DNA of 60,000 nt from contig NC_081409.1 of assembly GCF_030272615.1 (NCBI RefSeq), positions 529,106,291 through 529,166,290 of the forward strand, read 5' to 3'. Numbering within the stretch: position 1 is the stretch's first letter; every line of letters starts with the position of its first letter. This stretch comes from Cryptomeria japonica. Taxonomy: Eukaryota; Streptophyta; Pinopsida; Cupressales; Cupressaceae. The notes under the pieces are model-generated. The model did no database searches, was not told the DNA's origin, and saw only the letters and a program-made list of their open reading frames with translations. Shown in pieces: positions 59,074 to 60,000 of the stretch. The translations under genes and the position numbers were made by a program.

Positions 59074-60000
59074 GGAGCTCCTCCTCCTCCTCCACAACCT
59101 CCTATGTCATCCACCCATCAGTATGATCTCCTTGATCATCTTGGGAAAACTCCTACACAAATCTCCATACTTGAGCTCCTCCAAACATCCCCCGTTCATA
59201 AAGAGATCCTTGAGCAGGCCCTCTTAGAATCCTACATCCCCGATAACATCAATGCAACCCAATTCCAATCTCTAATAGGAAACCTTTCTGCCCAACACCA
59301 TCTCATTTTCACATCCAAGGACGCACCTGTCGATGATCGATCCCACAATAAACCCCTTCATATTGAGGCCCTTGTACAAAAACATAAAGTTAGGCGAGTC
59401 CTTATAAATGATGGATTTGGTTTAAATCTATGTACATATAAGTTAATCAAACAAATGGGAATATTTAAGGACTTGGTTGACCCATATGGAAGGATCACAA
59501 TTAAAGCATATGATGATGCAAAGAGAGTTTCCAAAGGTACCATTACATTGCCTTTTCAAGTGGGATTGACTATTGTGGAAATAACTTGTCAAGTTTTGGA
59601 CTTGGAGCTTCCTTATAACATTCTCATTGGTTGTCCATGGATCCATTTCATTGAAGTCATCCCCTCAACCTACCATCAATGCCTTAAATTTCCATTCAAT
59701 GGTAGAGAAGTTACTATCCATGCGGACCCAAAAACCTTTAAGTATTGCAAACTTCTTGAGGGAAATCATCCCTACCATTGCCCACTCAATAGGCCTGCTC
59801 CACTTCACCCATCCGATCCATCCAATTTTGCATCCACCTCATCCGAACATGAGAACAAGGTCAAAATAATTGATAATGGCTATGGAGAGTATACCCTGCA
59901 AAATTCTCTCTATGTGGTTCAACTCCCACCCTCTCTTAAGTCATATGGTAAACCAAAGGAAATCAAGAAACAAGATAAACCCACTATCGAATGCAAAGAA
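59074..60000 (+). pseudogene. Element I protease region (continues past the window)
   Basis: Follows gag in the same frame after the TAG at 59071. It has GAPPPPPQPP, ISILELLQTSPVHKEIL, KPLHIEALVQKHKVRRVL, then INDGFGLNLCTYKLIKQMG, LELPYNILIGCPWIHF, IPSTYHQCLKFPFNG and an unassigned hydrophilic part to base 60000 without a stop. The active-site triplet expected as D-x-G after LI is shifted: LI-N-D-G against LI-D-G-G in element G, so the usual Asp position is Asn. This would impair cleavage of the precursor. Confidence 0.8.

Larger units (their letters stand above)
52861..60000 (+). mobile_element. Element I: 5' part of a Tat-like Ty3/gypsy retrotransposon
   Basis: On plus: LTR, primer site, a leader of about 2.8 kb, gag (57013-59073) and protease, still open at the window end. 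Protein motifs match those of element G closely (DYHRINGDDTHKCMKLKNYI against DYHQNKGHNTNNCMKLKHEI; ISILELLQTSPVHKEIL against ISILELLKISSAHREIL), so G and I belong to the same broad group. Gag has two frame changes and two in-frame stops. Reverse transcriptase and integrase should lie to the right. Confidence 0.82.

Overview
The window looks like nuclear DNA of a seed plant with a large, transposon-rich genome. The features pointing there are GT-AG introns in a plant-type reductase gene, Ty3/gypsy elements of the Tat type with two RNase H domains, plant mobile domain (PMD) sequences, and a LINE with a plant-type C-terminal RNase H. The large, old, deeply nested elements would suit a gymnosperm, but that is a guess. 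No bacterial, organellar, rRNA, tRNA or CRISPR feature was seen.

Layout. The only host-type gene is at 1.9-2.5 kb: the last three exons of an NAD(P)-binding Rossmann-fold (NmrA/SDR-like) protein. At 3.1-6.5 kb there is a complete non-coding copia-type LTR element with a perfect AGTTT duplication; a 440-bp inverted-repeat element sits in its left LTR. From 6.5 to 15.4 kb lie decayed minus-strand element remains, a candidate minus-strand LTR and a candidate 3.7-kb LTR. At 15.97-18.20 kb is a 5'-truncated LINE-type insertion with a 19-bp target duplication. It carries the end of an RNase H reading frame, and a second long decayed reading frame starts at its stop codon in a TAATG overlap. This is the most unusual object in the window.

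20.7-52.4 kb is a nest of three insertions, each with its own 5-bp duplication. Outer element F (20706-52405, minus, Tat-like) has no recognisable gag. Element G (21540-41967, minus, Tat-like, gag-PR-Gpatch-RT-RNaseH-RNaseH-INT) lies inside F's 3' LTR. A 3.5-kb solo LTR (32856-36354) lies inside G's protease frame. F and G each carry a plus-strand (antisense) PMD gene between integrase and 3' LTR, with a TATA-like box upstream. F itself seems to lie inside the 5' LTR of an older minus-strand element.

From about 52.9 kb to the window end is the 5' part of another Tat-like element (I) on the plus strand: LTR, primer site, long leader, gag and protease, still open at base 60000.

Every transposon coding region contains stops or frameshifts. 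All are described as decayed copies; reading frames were followed by eye, and no identities or ages were computed.
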